The translations under genes and the position numbers were made by a program. A stretch of 11,467 bases of DNA from an uncultured Clostridiaceae bacterium. Its GTDB lineage: Bacteria > Bacillota > Clostridia > Lachnospirales > Lachnospiraceae. This document shows, piece by piece, positions 1 through 6,179 of this stretch; the first letter of the stretch is position 1; each line of letters opens with the position of its first letter. The notes beneath the pieces were generated by a model. It ran no database searches, was not told the DNA's origin, and worked only from the letters and a program-made list of their open reading frames with translations. The stretch covers positions 1 through 11,467 of the forward strand of contig CATLIJ010000057.1 in assembly GCA_949948825.1 (NCBI GenBank). The letters run 5' to 3'.

Positions 1-62
1 TGTTTGGCAAGAAAAGACCTTATATAGAGACATTGACAGATATACGGGAGATGAGGTTTTAA
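1..62 (+). CDS. 3' end of an unidentified upstream gene (partial)
   Basis: A reading frame open from base 3 ends at TAA (60-62), giving the residues FGKKRPYIETLTDIREMRF. The stop shares its last base with the ATG of the next gene (TAATG), a classic coupled junction, so this is probably the end of a real gene in the same operon. Too little is present to name the product. From the neighbours a surface-polymer enzyme is plausible, but that is inference. A second frame, in register with the next gene, is also open through these bases, so the assignment is not certain. Confidence 0.5.
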   Translation, partial: FGKKRPYIETLTDIREMRF

Positions 63-742
63 TGAATATAGCATTGGTTCTGGCCGGAGGAACTGGCAGT
101 CGGGCAGGTACAGATGTGCCGAAGCAATATGTGATGGCAGTCGGAAAGCCGGTGATCTCCTATTGTATGGAGACTCTGACAAAGCATGAGGAGATTGATG
201 GGATTCAGATTGTGGCAAACAGACAGTGGCAGGAGTTTATTTTGGAACACGTTCCAAAGGATAAGCTGCGGGGATTTTCCCCGGAGGGAGAAAACCGTCA
301 GATGTCCATTCTTCATGGATTGGAGGATATCCGCAGGTATGCTTCGGAGGAGGACTGGGTGTTGGTTCATGACGCTGCGCGGCCTATGCTTCAGGCCAGA
401 CAGATTCATGATTGTCTGGCAGCTGCCCCTGGTCATGACGGAGTGATTCCAGTGCTTCCCATGAAGGATACCGTATATTCCAGCCAGGATGGGAAGCGGA
501 TCTCTTCTTTGTTGGACCGAAGCAGTATATTTGCAGGGCAGGCGCCGGAGCTTTTTTTATTGGGATCGTATTATAAGGCGAATATAAGGCTGCTTCCGGA
601 CCAGATTAAGAAAATCAACGGCTCCACGGAACCAGCCATTTTGGCCGGATGCGATATGGCCATGATTCCCGGGGATGAGGAGAATTTTAAGATTACTACA
701 GGAGAGGACCTGCGGCGGTTTCTTCAGATCGTGGAAAGCTGA
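62..742 (+). CDS. IspD/TarI-family cytidylyltransferase
   Basis: Cytoplasmic CTP-dependent nucleotidyltransferase of 226 residues, the usual length for IspD/TarI. Visible motifs are the N-terminal nucleotide-binding loop LAGGTGSRAG with PKQ (residues 7-22), ENRQMSILHGL (78-88) corresponding to the family RqxS segment, VHDAARP (102-108), DTV (136-138), STE (188-190) and a C-terminal KITTGEDL (210-217). IspD makes CDP-methylerythritol for isoprenoids; TarI makes CDP-ribitol for wall polymers. Sequence alone does not separate them here. The next two genes, a polyol-type dehydrogenase and a CDP-glycerol transferase-family protein, favour a TarI-like role in activating a polyol phosphate. The start ATG overlaps the previous stop (TAATG) and is preceded by GAGG at good spacing. 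Family assignment is secure; substrate is inferred. Confidence 0.9.
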   Translation: MNIALVLAGGTGSRAGTDVPKQYVMAVGKPVISYCMETLTKHEEIDGIQIVANRQWQEFILEHVPKDKLRGFSPEGENRQMSILHGLEDIRRYASEEDWVLVHDAARPMLQARQIHDCLAAAPGHDGVIPVLPMKDTVYSSQDGKRISSLLDRSSIFAGQAPELFLLGSYYKANIRLLPDQIKKINGSTEPAILAGCDMAMIPGDEENFKITTGEDLRRFLQIVES

Positions 743-753
743 CAAGAAAAATA

Positions 754-841
754 GTTACTGTTCACGGGGGCATCTTCTTGCCCGTCTTCGACGGACAAAA
801 GCTGAGGCGTTCGCCAGATTCCCCGCCCCGTGAACTGTAAC
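754..841. repeat. Intergenic inverted-repeat element (REP/MITE-like)
   Basis: Two 16-nt arms, GTTACTGTTCACGGGG (754-769) and CCCCGTGAACTGTAAC (826-841), are reverse complements at 15 of 16 positions. The 56-nt interior carries two further small hairpins: CCGTC-TTC-GACGG (782-794) and GGCG-TT-CGCC (806-815). The whole unit therefore folds into a branched structure. There is no T-tract after it, so it is not a normal terminator. It lies between two genes of an otherwise compact operon, as expected for a dispersed palindromic element. Mobility or copy number cannot be judged from one copy. Confidence 0.7.
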
Positions 842-891
842 GAAAAATAATATTGGGACGGTTCCTGACCTGACAGTGGAGAGGATCATTT

Positions 892-1950
892 ATGAAAGCA
901 TATGTGTTGCATCAAATCGGAGATTTTCGTCTGGAGACTGTGCCAGACCCGGTTCCTAAAGAGAATGAGGTGATTGTGGCAGTGAAAGCTGCGGGTATCT
1001 GCGGGTCTGATATTTCCAGAGTTTACAAATCTGGCACTTACTCTTATCCTCTGATTCCGGGACATGAGTTTGCCGGGGAGGTGGCAGAGCTGGGGCCAGG
1101 AGTGGAGGCTTCCTGGAAAAACCGGCGGGTGGGAGTGTTCCCCCTGATTCCCTGCGGCGTCTGCGCTCCCTGTCAGAGAAAGCAGTATGAGATGTGCCGG
1201 AATTACGGGTATCTGGGCTCCCGCAGTGCCGGCGGTTTTGCTGAGTATGTGGCAGTGCCGGAAAAGAATCTGATTGCCCTGCCAGACGGGGTGTCTTTTG
1301 AGGCAGCTGCCATGCTGGAGCCTATGGCAGTGGCAGTTCACAGTATGAGGCGGATTCAGCCGGAAAAAAATGAGAAGATTGTGGTCTGCGGCCTGGGCGC
1401 CATTGGTATGTTTCTTGTGATGTTTTTGCGGGAGGCAGGCATGGAGGAGATTTTTACCATTGGAAATAAGGAGCTTCCCAAACAGATTATGGCCCGCATG
1501 GGGATTCCTTCGGACCATTTCTGTGACAGCAGGCAGCAGGAGGCGGATTCCTGGCTGAAGGAGCGTACCGGCGGCCTGGGGGCGGATGTATTTTTTGAAT
1601 GTGTGGGCAAGGAAGATACTTTTGCACAGGCTGTCCGCAATGCAGCCCCAGGGGGACGTGTGATGACTGTGGGGAATCCTGCTTCCGACATGGGACTGGA
1701 TAAAAATACCTACTGGAAGATTCTGAGGAACCAGCTGACAATTATGGGAACCTGGAATTCTTCTTTTACCCATGACCCGGAGGATGACTGGCATTATGTA
1801 CTTAAGCGTCTGGAAGAGGGGAAGATCTGTCCTGAGGAGATGATTTCCCATCGGCTGCCCTTTGATTGTCTGGAGGAGGGCTTTCGTATGATGCGGGACA
1901 AAACCCAGGATTATGGCAAGGTTATGGGAGAAATGGAGGTGAAGGCATGA
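892..1950 (+). CDS. Zinc-dependent medium-chain alcohol/polyol dehydrogenase
   Basis: A 352-residue NAD(P)-dependent oxidoreductase of the zinc-containing MDR superfamily, sorbitol/galactitol-phosphate dehydrogenase type. The catalytic zinc site is visible as Cys37 in GICGSD, His58-Glu59 in GHE and Glu143 in LEP. The structural zinc lobe has Cys88, Cys91, Cys94 and Cys102. A Rossmann glycine motif GLGAIG lies at 167-172. Length is typical and nothing is missing. A GGAGAGG ribosome binding site (878-884) sits 7 nt before the ATG. Its 3' end overlaps the next gene by ATGA. Between a cytidylyltransferase and a CDP-glycerol transferase-family gene it may act like TarJ, which reduces ribulose 5-phosphate to ribitol 5-phosphate; the real substrate is not determined. 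A catabolic polyol dehydrogenase is the alternative. Confidence 0.9.
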   Translation: MKAYVLHQIGDFRLETVPDPVPKENEVIVAVKAAGICGSDISRVYKSGTYSYPLIPGHEFAGEVAELGPGVEASWKNRRVGVFPLIPCGVCAPCQRKQYEMCRNYGYLGSRSAGGFAEYVAVPEKNLIALPDGVSFEAAAMLEPMAVAVHSMRRIQPEKNEKIVVCGLGAIGMFLVMFLREAGMEEIFTIGNKELPKQIMARMGIPSDHFCDSRQQEADSWLKERTGGLGADVFFECVGKEDTFAQAVRNAAPGGRVMTVGNPASDMGLDKNTYWKILRNQLTIMGTWNSSFTHDPEDDWHYVLKRLEEGKICPEEMISHRLPFDCLEEGFRMMRDKTQDYGKVMGEMEVKA

Positions 1951-3245
1951 GCCGTGCAGTGAGAAAACAGCTATTTTCAATGGTAGATTTGATGGAAAAG
2001 GCAAATAAGCTTCTGGAAAAGAATCTGTTAAAAAACCGTTTTAACGAGCAGGAGATGGTGGGCCTTCTCTCTGACTGCCAGGAAAGCGCCATCAGTGTGG
2101 GGAATATGATTGAGGCTTTGATCGGAGAGGGAACGGAGACAGTCACTGAGTTGGAAGGGTACTGTGAAAACCTGTTTCAGATGTCTCAGGCTCTGCACAA
2201 TCCCCCTGTCCGCCGGGAGATCTTAGGCCGCCTTGGAAAACAGCTTAAGAAGATCCGCCGGCTCCTTGGCAATGATATGCCGGACAAGCTTGAGGTGGTA
2301 TTTCTTCCTTATAAGACCTCCATGTGGGATTCTCTGGAAAGTATCTGGATGGCAGCCTGTGAGGATTCAGGGGCAGATGCTTATGTGGTTCCCATCCCCT
2401 ATTATGACAAGAATCCGGATGGCACCTTCCGGCAGGAGCATTATGAAGGGGAGGATTTTCCTGAATATGTGGATGTGACGGATTATCGGGATTATGATTT
2501 TGAGCTTCGCCAGCCAGATATTGTTTTTATTCACAATCCTTATGATGGGGGAAATTATGTCACAAGTGTAGCTCCGTTTTATTACAGCAAAAATCTGAAG
2601 CGTTTTACAGAAAAACTGGTCTATGTGCCATACTTTGTCTTGGACGGCAGCGGTATTGAGGAAAGCTATGTGCTCACAGCAGGAGTGCTCAATGCGGATT
2701 ATGTGATTGTTCAGACAGAGGAGGAAAAGCAGGATTACATCAAGCATATTAAAGAAGCCTATCCGGATTTTTCTTTTAATGAAAATAAATTCCTTCCTTT
2801 GGGATCGCCGAAATTTGACAAGGTGTGTTCCATGAGCCGGGAACATGAAAAGGTTCCTCAGGAGTGGAGAGATAAAGCGGAGGGGAAAAAGGTTATTCTC
2901 TACAATACCAGTGTCACCAGCCTTTTAAAGTCCAATGAGGATTATCTTGCAAAAATGCGCCGGGTGTTTGCTTTGTTTAAGGAGAGAGAGGATACTGTGC
3001 TTTTGTGGCGTCCCCATCCTTTGATGGAATCTACTCTGGCTTCCATGCGCCCCAATCTTTACGGGGAATATATGGAATTAAAGCAGCAGTTTGTAGATGA
3101 GCAGTATGGAATTTATGATGATTCTCCGGACATGTACCCGGCGATTGGTTTAAGCGATGCCTATTATGGGGACTGGAGTTCTGTGGTGTGGCTGTACCGG
3201 AAGACTGGCAAGATGATTATGATTCAGGATGTGGAAGTGGAGTGA
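1947..3245 (+). CDS. CDP-glycerol glycerophosphotransferase-family protein
   Basis: A 432-residue protein resembling TagB/TagF-type enzymes, which transfer polyol phosphate from a CDP-polyol to a surface polymer, probably at the inner membrane face. The N-terminal ~115 residues are helical and charged, without motifs I recognise. A GT-B-like core follows: VVFLPYKTSMWDS (118-130), NTSVTSLL near 320-327, the family HP motif as WRPHP (354-358), and the nucleotide-binding SDAYYGDWSSVVWLY region (403-417). No transmembrane segment is seen. The start is the ATG overlapping the dehydrogenase stop, preceded by GGAGGTGA (1934-1941) at 5-nt spacing. The protein stops only about 20 residues after the DWSS motif, which is short compared with TagF-like enzymes, so the last helices may be reduced or lost. 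Acceptor and donor are not predictable. Confidence 0.8.
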   Translation: MSRAVRKQLFSMVDLMEKANKLLEKNLLKNRFNEQEMVGLLSDCQESAISVGNMIEALIGEGTETVTELEGYCENLFQMSQALHNPPVRREILGRLGKQLKKIRRLLGNDMPDKLEVVFLPYKTSMWDSLESIWMAACEDSGADAYVVPIPYYDKNPDGTFRQEHYEGEDFPEYVDVTDYRDYDFELRQPDIVFIHNPYDGGNYVTSVAPFYYSKNLKRFTEKLVYVPYFVLDGSGIEESYVLTAGVLNADYVIVQTEEEKQDYIKHIKEAYPDFSFNENKFLPLGSPKFDKVCSMSREHEKVPQEWRDKAEGKKVILYNTSVTSLLKSNEDYLAKMRRVFALFKEREDTVLLWRPHPLMESTLASMRPNLYGEYMELKQQFVDEQYGIYDDSPDMYPAIGLSDAYYGDWSSVVWLYRKTGKMIMIQDVEVE

Positions 3246-3261
3246 ATGCCCCGGCTTTTTT

Positions 3262-3290
3262 CTGTCAAAAGTGGACAGGAGATGTCCTGT
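3262..3290. repeat. Two overlapping alternative hairpins in an intergenic region
   Basis: CTGTC (3262-3266) can pair with GACAG (3274-3278). The overlapping ACAGGA (3275-3280) can instead pair with TCCTGT (3285-3290) around a GATG loop. The two are mutually exclusive. Neither is followed by a T-tract, so a standard terminator is not supported. The rest of the 163-nt gap to the next gene (3246-3408) is AT-rich. It holds a weak promoter-like pair, TTGGTT at 3304 and TAAATA at 3327 with 17-nt spacing, which I would not rely on. Confidence 0.35.
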
Positions 3291-3408
3291 GAATCATAAC
3301 ATATTGGTTTTTGGCGGGAATGTGAATAAATATTTGTGAGACGGCATATACTTCTATCAATGGGATAACTTACCAACTATTATCATATTCCAAGGAGGGA
3401 GTGTAATT

Positions 3409-3654
3409 ATGGCGAGAAGAGCTAGAAGAACGCCGTTGGAAAAATATCAGGAGGAACTTGCGGAGGTGCAGGCAAGCATCCGCCAGTATGAGGATTGTCT
3501 GGAGACCCTGCAGGAGAGAGAAAAAGAGCTGCAGGAACAGCTTTTGATGGAAAAGTTTAAGGAGATCAATGAGATTTTGGAGGTCCAGAATCTGTCACTG
3601 GATGATTTGAAGGAGATGCTTACAGGAGAAAACGGCGGCATACAGATTGCATAA
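3409..3654 (+). CDS. Small coiled-coil protein of unknown function
   Basis: An 81-residue soluble protein. The basic N-terminus (MARRARRTPLEKYQ) leads into a long amphipathic, glutamate/glutamine/leucine-rich helix (about 10-58) with heptad character, then a short second element NLSLDDLKEMLTG (61-73). This helix-plus-short-tail layout recalls DUF4315-like small proteins of clostridial mobile elements, but I cannot confirm membership. A very strong ribosome binding site AAGGAGG (3392-3398) lies 10 nt before the ATG. The gene stands alone, with about 160 nt upstream and a strong terminator downstream, so it is probably its own transcription unit. No catalytic motif, signal peptide or membrane segment is visible. 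Confidence 0.75.
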   Translation: MARRARRTPLEKYQEELAEVQASIRQYEDCLETLQEREKELQEQLLMEKFKEINEILEVQNLSLDDLKEMLTGENGGIQIA

Positions 3655-3722
3655 GTGTAAGGGCTGCGGACAAGTTGGCGTTTTTTGATGTGTTTGCAAG
3701 GGTTTATTAAGATTATGTTTTG

Positions 3723-3758
3723 GCAGGATGTGCGGTTTGTGCATCCTGCTATTTTTTT
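3723..3758 (+). terminator. Intrinsic terminator after the small coiled-coil gene
   Basis: An 11-bp stem pairs 3723-3733 with 3739-3749 around a GGTTT loop; the first 8 pairs are perfect (GCAGGATG with CATCCTGC) and two of the rest are G-U wobbles. It is followed by TA and a run of seven T (3752-3758). This is a textbook rho-independent terminator. The 65 nt between the stop codon and the stem hold nothing recognisable. Confidence 0.9.
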
Positions 3759-3796
3759 AAAAATCAGATTGTGCAAACGGTATTTTATGAAGTATA

Positions 3797-4075
3797 ATGG
3801 AAGAGAATCATAAATGGATAAAGGAAGACTATAGACAACAGCTTGAGGGGAGAGTTGCAGTTATGGAAAAGAGGAGACGCTTTTTCAATATCACAGGAGC
3901 GTGTGACCCAAGATTTCATTACTTTGTCAAAAATGGAAACTTTTATGTGGAATCACGGACAAGGAACATGGAACGTACAGATGTTATTGTAGATGATGGA
4001 GGAGAACAGTTTGTAATTGAAATGAAAATATGGCGTGGTAATGCCTATCATACAAGAGGGGAAGCGGTTGTCTGA
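3797..4075 (+). pseudogene. Remnant of an AAA-ATPase/PD-(D/E)XK nuclease-family protein
   Basis: A 92-residue reading frame whose second half (about residues 43-88) reads like the C-terminal nuclease domain of the large ATPase-plus-nuclease proteins common in Bacteroidetes and clostridia. The segment GNFYVESRTRN is followed by TDVIVD and then FVIEMKIWRGNAY, which supplies the D...ExK nuclease core. Family members have several hundred residues of ATPase before this region and about 45 residues after the RGE motif, normally ending in EAVV. Here RGE runs straight into AVV and stop, so both the N-terminal ATPase and the penultimate segment are missing. The first ~40 residues do not match the family as I remember it. 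No good ribosome binding site precedes the ATG. I judge it a decayed fragment; family details come from memory. Confidence 0.6.
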
Positions 4076-4114
4076 ACATCCCATCAGGATGAAACAAATG
4101 TATCAAGTTATATC

Positions 4115-4143
4115 TGGAGTTTTGGAATGAAACATGATATAAT
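4115..4143 (+). promoter_or_regulatory. Probable extended -10 promoter for scpAB
   Basis: TGATATAAT (4135-4143) is a perfect -10 hexamer (4138-4143) with an upstream extended TG. The -35 position at 17-nt spacing is a poor TGGAGT (4115-4120), which extended -10 promoters tolerate. It lies about 57 nt before the scpA start, with no other good candidate between. Confidence 0.5.
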
Positions 4144-4199
4144 TGAGCAGCTGAAAAGTGAGATACGCTGTTTGAAACAGCAGATAGGGCAGGAGCGAT

Positions 4200-4994
4200 A
4201 TGGCAATTTCTTACAAGCTGGAAAAGTTTGAAGGTCCTTTGGATCTTCTTCTTCATCTGATTGATAAAAATAAAGTAGATATTTATGATATTCCCATTGT
4301 GGAGATTACCAGGCAATATTTGGATTATGTCAGCCATATGGAGCGGGAAGATTTAAATGTGGTCAGTGACTTTCTGGTTATGGCTGCCACGCTTTTGGAT
4401 ATTAAATCCCGCATGCTGCTGCCTGTGGAGGTCAATGAGGACGGGGAAGAGGAAGATCCAAGGGCTGAACTGGTGGCCCGTCTGCTGGAATACAAACGAT
4501 ATAAAAGGATGGCAGGAGAGCTTTCTGATATGGAAGAGCTGGCAAAGGGTGTTTTTTATAAACAGCCAGCCATACCAAAGGAAGTGGCAAAGTATGAGCC
4601 TCCGGTAAATCTGGACGAGCTTTTGGAGGGGTTGACCCTGGCAAAGCTGCAGAGAATTTTCAATCAGGTGATGAAGCGGCAGCAGGATAAAGTGGACCCC
4701 ATCCGAAGCCGGTTTGGCACCATTGAGAAGGAGCCGGTAAGTCTGGAGGCGCGTATTATGGATGTGATGCAGTTTGCCAGACAGCACCGGAGATTCCGTT
4801 TCCGGCAGATGCTAAAGCGGCAGGAGGACCGGCTGGAAGTTGTGGTGACGTTTTTGGCGATTTTGGAGCTGATGAAGATTGGTAAGATCCGGCTGACCCA
4901 GGAACATATTTTTGATGATATGGATATTGAAACCCTGGAGGAAGAAGGGGCAGAAGAAGAGCTTGAGCTGGAGTTAGATGGTTTGGAGGGATAG
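4200..4994 (+). CDS. scpA: Segregation and condensation protein A
   Basis: ScpA is the kleisin subunit of the bacterial SMC-ScpAB complex: it bridges the SMC heads and binds ScpB dimers to organise and segregate the chromosome. This 264-residue protein has the normal length. It opens with the highly recognisable kleisin N-terminus, FEGPLDLLLHLIDKNKVDIY at about residues 9-28, then the conserved helix VVSDFLVMAATLLDIKSRML. The C-terminal winged-helix region includes FLAILELMKIGKI, and the end is acidic (EEEGAEEELELELDG). The ATG is preceded by AGGAG. The scpB start lies 6 nt after the stop, so the two are co-transcribed. Identification is secure. Confidence 0.97.
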   Translation: MAISYKLEKFEGPLDLLLHLIDKNKVDIYDIPIVEITRQYLDYVSHMEREDLNVVSDFLVMAATLLDIKSRMLLPVEVNEDGEEEDPRAELVARLLEYKRYKRMAGELSDMEELAKGVFYKQPAIPKEVAKYEPPVNLDELLEGLTLAKLQRIFNQVMKRQQDKVDPIRSRFGTIEKEPVSLEARIMDVMQFARQHRRFRFRQMLKRQEDRLEVVVTFLAILELMKIGKIRLTQEHIFDDMDIETLEEEGAEEELELELDGLEG

Positions 4995-5000
4995 GCAGGC

Positions 5001-5663
5001 ATGGAGAATCCGCAGCAGAATCCGGAGGGGGTTTACCCGGAAAGTGATTGGGAGGCGATTATAGAGGCAGTTCTGTTTACTATGGGAAATTCCGTGGAGC
5101 TAAGGCAGCTGGCTATAGCCATCGGCCAAAGTGAGAGTGTGGCAAGAGAGGTGACAGAGGGCCTGCAGAAGCGTTATGAGAAGGAAAATCGGGGAATGCA
5201 GGTGATTGAGCTGGAAAATACCTTTCAGATGTGTACCAAGACTCGTTTTTATGAAAATTTGATCCGGGTGGCCGTGGCGCCGAAAAAAAATGTTCTGACG
5301 GATGTGATGCTGGAGACCTTGTCCATTATTGCTTACAAACAGCCAGTGACAAAACTGGAAATCTCCAAAATCCGGGGTGTGTCTTCTGACCATGCAGTAA
5401 ACCGGCTGGTGGAATATGGGCTGGTGGGGGAAGCGGGCCGGCTGGATGCTCCGGGAAGGCCAGTGCTGTTTGCCACTACAGAGGAATTTCTCCGGCGGTT
5501 TGGTATTGGGTCTATGGTGGATCTTCCCAGCATGAATCCGGAGGAAGAGGAGGAGATTCTCCATGAGGTGGAGGAGGAGCTGCAGATGAAGCTTAACGGG
5601 CAGGGGGAGATTGCGGAACCAGCAGCAGGTGTGACAGAGGAGAATCCGCAGGTTTTGCCTTGA
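5001..5663 (+). CDS. scpB: Segregation and condensation protein B
   Basis: ScpB dimerises through tandem winged-helix domains and binds ScpA within the SMC complex. This 220-residue protein shows the family pattern: EAVLFTMGNSVELRQLA near the start (first winged helix), the MQVIELENTFQM strand, then the hallmark TLSIIAYKQPVTKLEI followed by IRGV and AVNRLVEYGLV in the second winged helix, then GRPVLFATTEEFLRRFG. The last ~45 residues are acidic and low in complexity, a common variable tail. A GGAGG at the 3' end of scpA provides the ribosome binding site. The stop codon is overlapped by the promoter of the next gene. Confidence 0.97.
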   Translation: MENPQQNPEGVYPESDWEAIIEAVLFTMGNSVELRQLAIAIGQSESVAREVTEGLQKRYEKENRGMQVIELENTFQMCTKTRFYENLIRVAVAPKKNVLTDVMLETLSIIAYKQPVTKLEISKIRGVSSDHAVNRLVEYGLVGEAGRLDAPGRPVLFATTEEFLRRFGIGSMVDLPSMNPEEEEEILHEVEEELQMKLNGQGEIAEPAAGVTEENPQVLP

Positions 5664-5688
5664 CTTGATTTGCATAACATGATACTAT
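5660..5688 (+). promoter_or_regulatory. SigA-type promoter of dut, overlapping the scpB stop
   Basis: TTGACT (5660-5665) and TACTAT (5683-5688) are separated by exactly 17 nt, and a TG two bases before the -10 gives an extended element. The -35 box contains the scpB stop codon TGA (5661-5663). The predicted transcript would begin near 5695, about 40 nt before the dut ATG. This gives dut and the genes after it a promoter of their own. Confidence 0.75.
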
Positions 5689-5734
5689 TAAAACTGGAAT
5701 AGATTTGTATTTTATAGTGGGAAAGGGTAGGGAG

Positions 5735-6169
5735 ATGCCGAGGATAAGGGTACGATATTTTCATCCATGGATGGAGCGGCTGTCCTATGTGGATGGCAAG
5801 TCAGACTGGATTGACCTGCGCTGTGCAGAGGATGTGGTTATGAAGGCAGGGGAGTTTCGTTTGATTCCTTTGGGAGTGGCTATGGAGCTGCCGGCAGGGT
5901 ATGAAGCCCATGTGGTTCCCAGAAGCAGCACGTACAAGAATTTTGGAATTATTCAGACAAACCATATGGGAGTGATTGACGAAAGCTATTGCGGAGATCA
6001 TGACCAGTGGTTTTTTCCTGCCTATGCCCTTCGGGATACACAGATACAAAGGGGAGACCGGATATGCCAGTTCCGGATTATGGAGCATCAGCCGGCCATT
6101 GAATTTGAAGAAGTTGACAGTTTAGGACATGAAGACCGGGGAGGATTGGGAAGCACCGGCAGAAAGTGA
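5735..6169 (+). CDS. dut: dUTP diphosphatase (deoxyuridine triphosphatase)
   Basis: Hydrolyses dUTP to dUMP and pyrophosphate, which keeps uracil out of DNA and feeds dTMP synthesis; family members form trimers with shared active sites. At 144 residues it has the classic length. The five dUTPase motifs are visible in order: IDLRCAED (motif 1), PRSSTYKNFGI (motif 2), GVIDESYCGD (motif 3), GDRICQFRI (motif 4) and the C-terminal arm RGGLGSTGR (motif 5). Motif 3 is followed by a short HDQWFF stretch that differs from the E. coli form. The ATG at 5735 is preferred because GGGAAAGGG (5719-5727) lies 7 nt upstream; an in-frame TTG at 5705 has no such site. The next gene starts about 10 nt after the stop. 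Confidence 0.93.
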   Translation: MPRIRVRYFHPWMERLSYVDGKSDWIDLRCAEDVVMKAGEFRLIPLGVAMELPAGYEAHVVPRSSTYKNFGIIQTNHMGVIDESYCGDHDQWFFPAYALRDTQIQRGDRICQFRIMEHQPAIEFEEVDSLGHEDRGGLGSTGRK

Positions 6170-6179
6170 TGGGAGAGAC

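Noticed and set aside
1866..1946. Upstream start for the CDP-glycerol transferase-family gene
   Set aside because: It would overlap the dehydrogenase by 85 nt; ATG 1947 has a GGAGG site and a normal ATGA overlap.
886..2004. Long minus-strand frame of 372 codons opposite the dehydrogenase
   Set aside because: It mirrors the whole zinc dehydrogenase, has no recognisable domain and reads as His/Leu/Pro-rich low-meaning sequence, typical of the antisense of a real gene.
4127..4231. 34-codon frame overlapping the start of scpA, with GGAG upstream
   Set aside because: A short leader peptide is conceivable, but it contains the scpA -10 element candidate, shows no recognised sequence and may be debris of the upstream remnant.
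4353..4787. Minus-strand frame opposite scpA
   Set aside because: Lies entirely within a securely identified scpA and shows no family features; likewise the other antisense frames over scpB, dut, the TPR gene and hflX.
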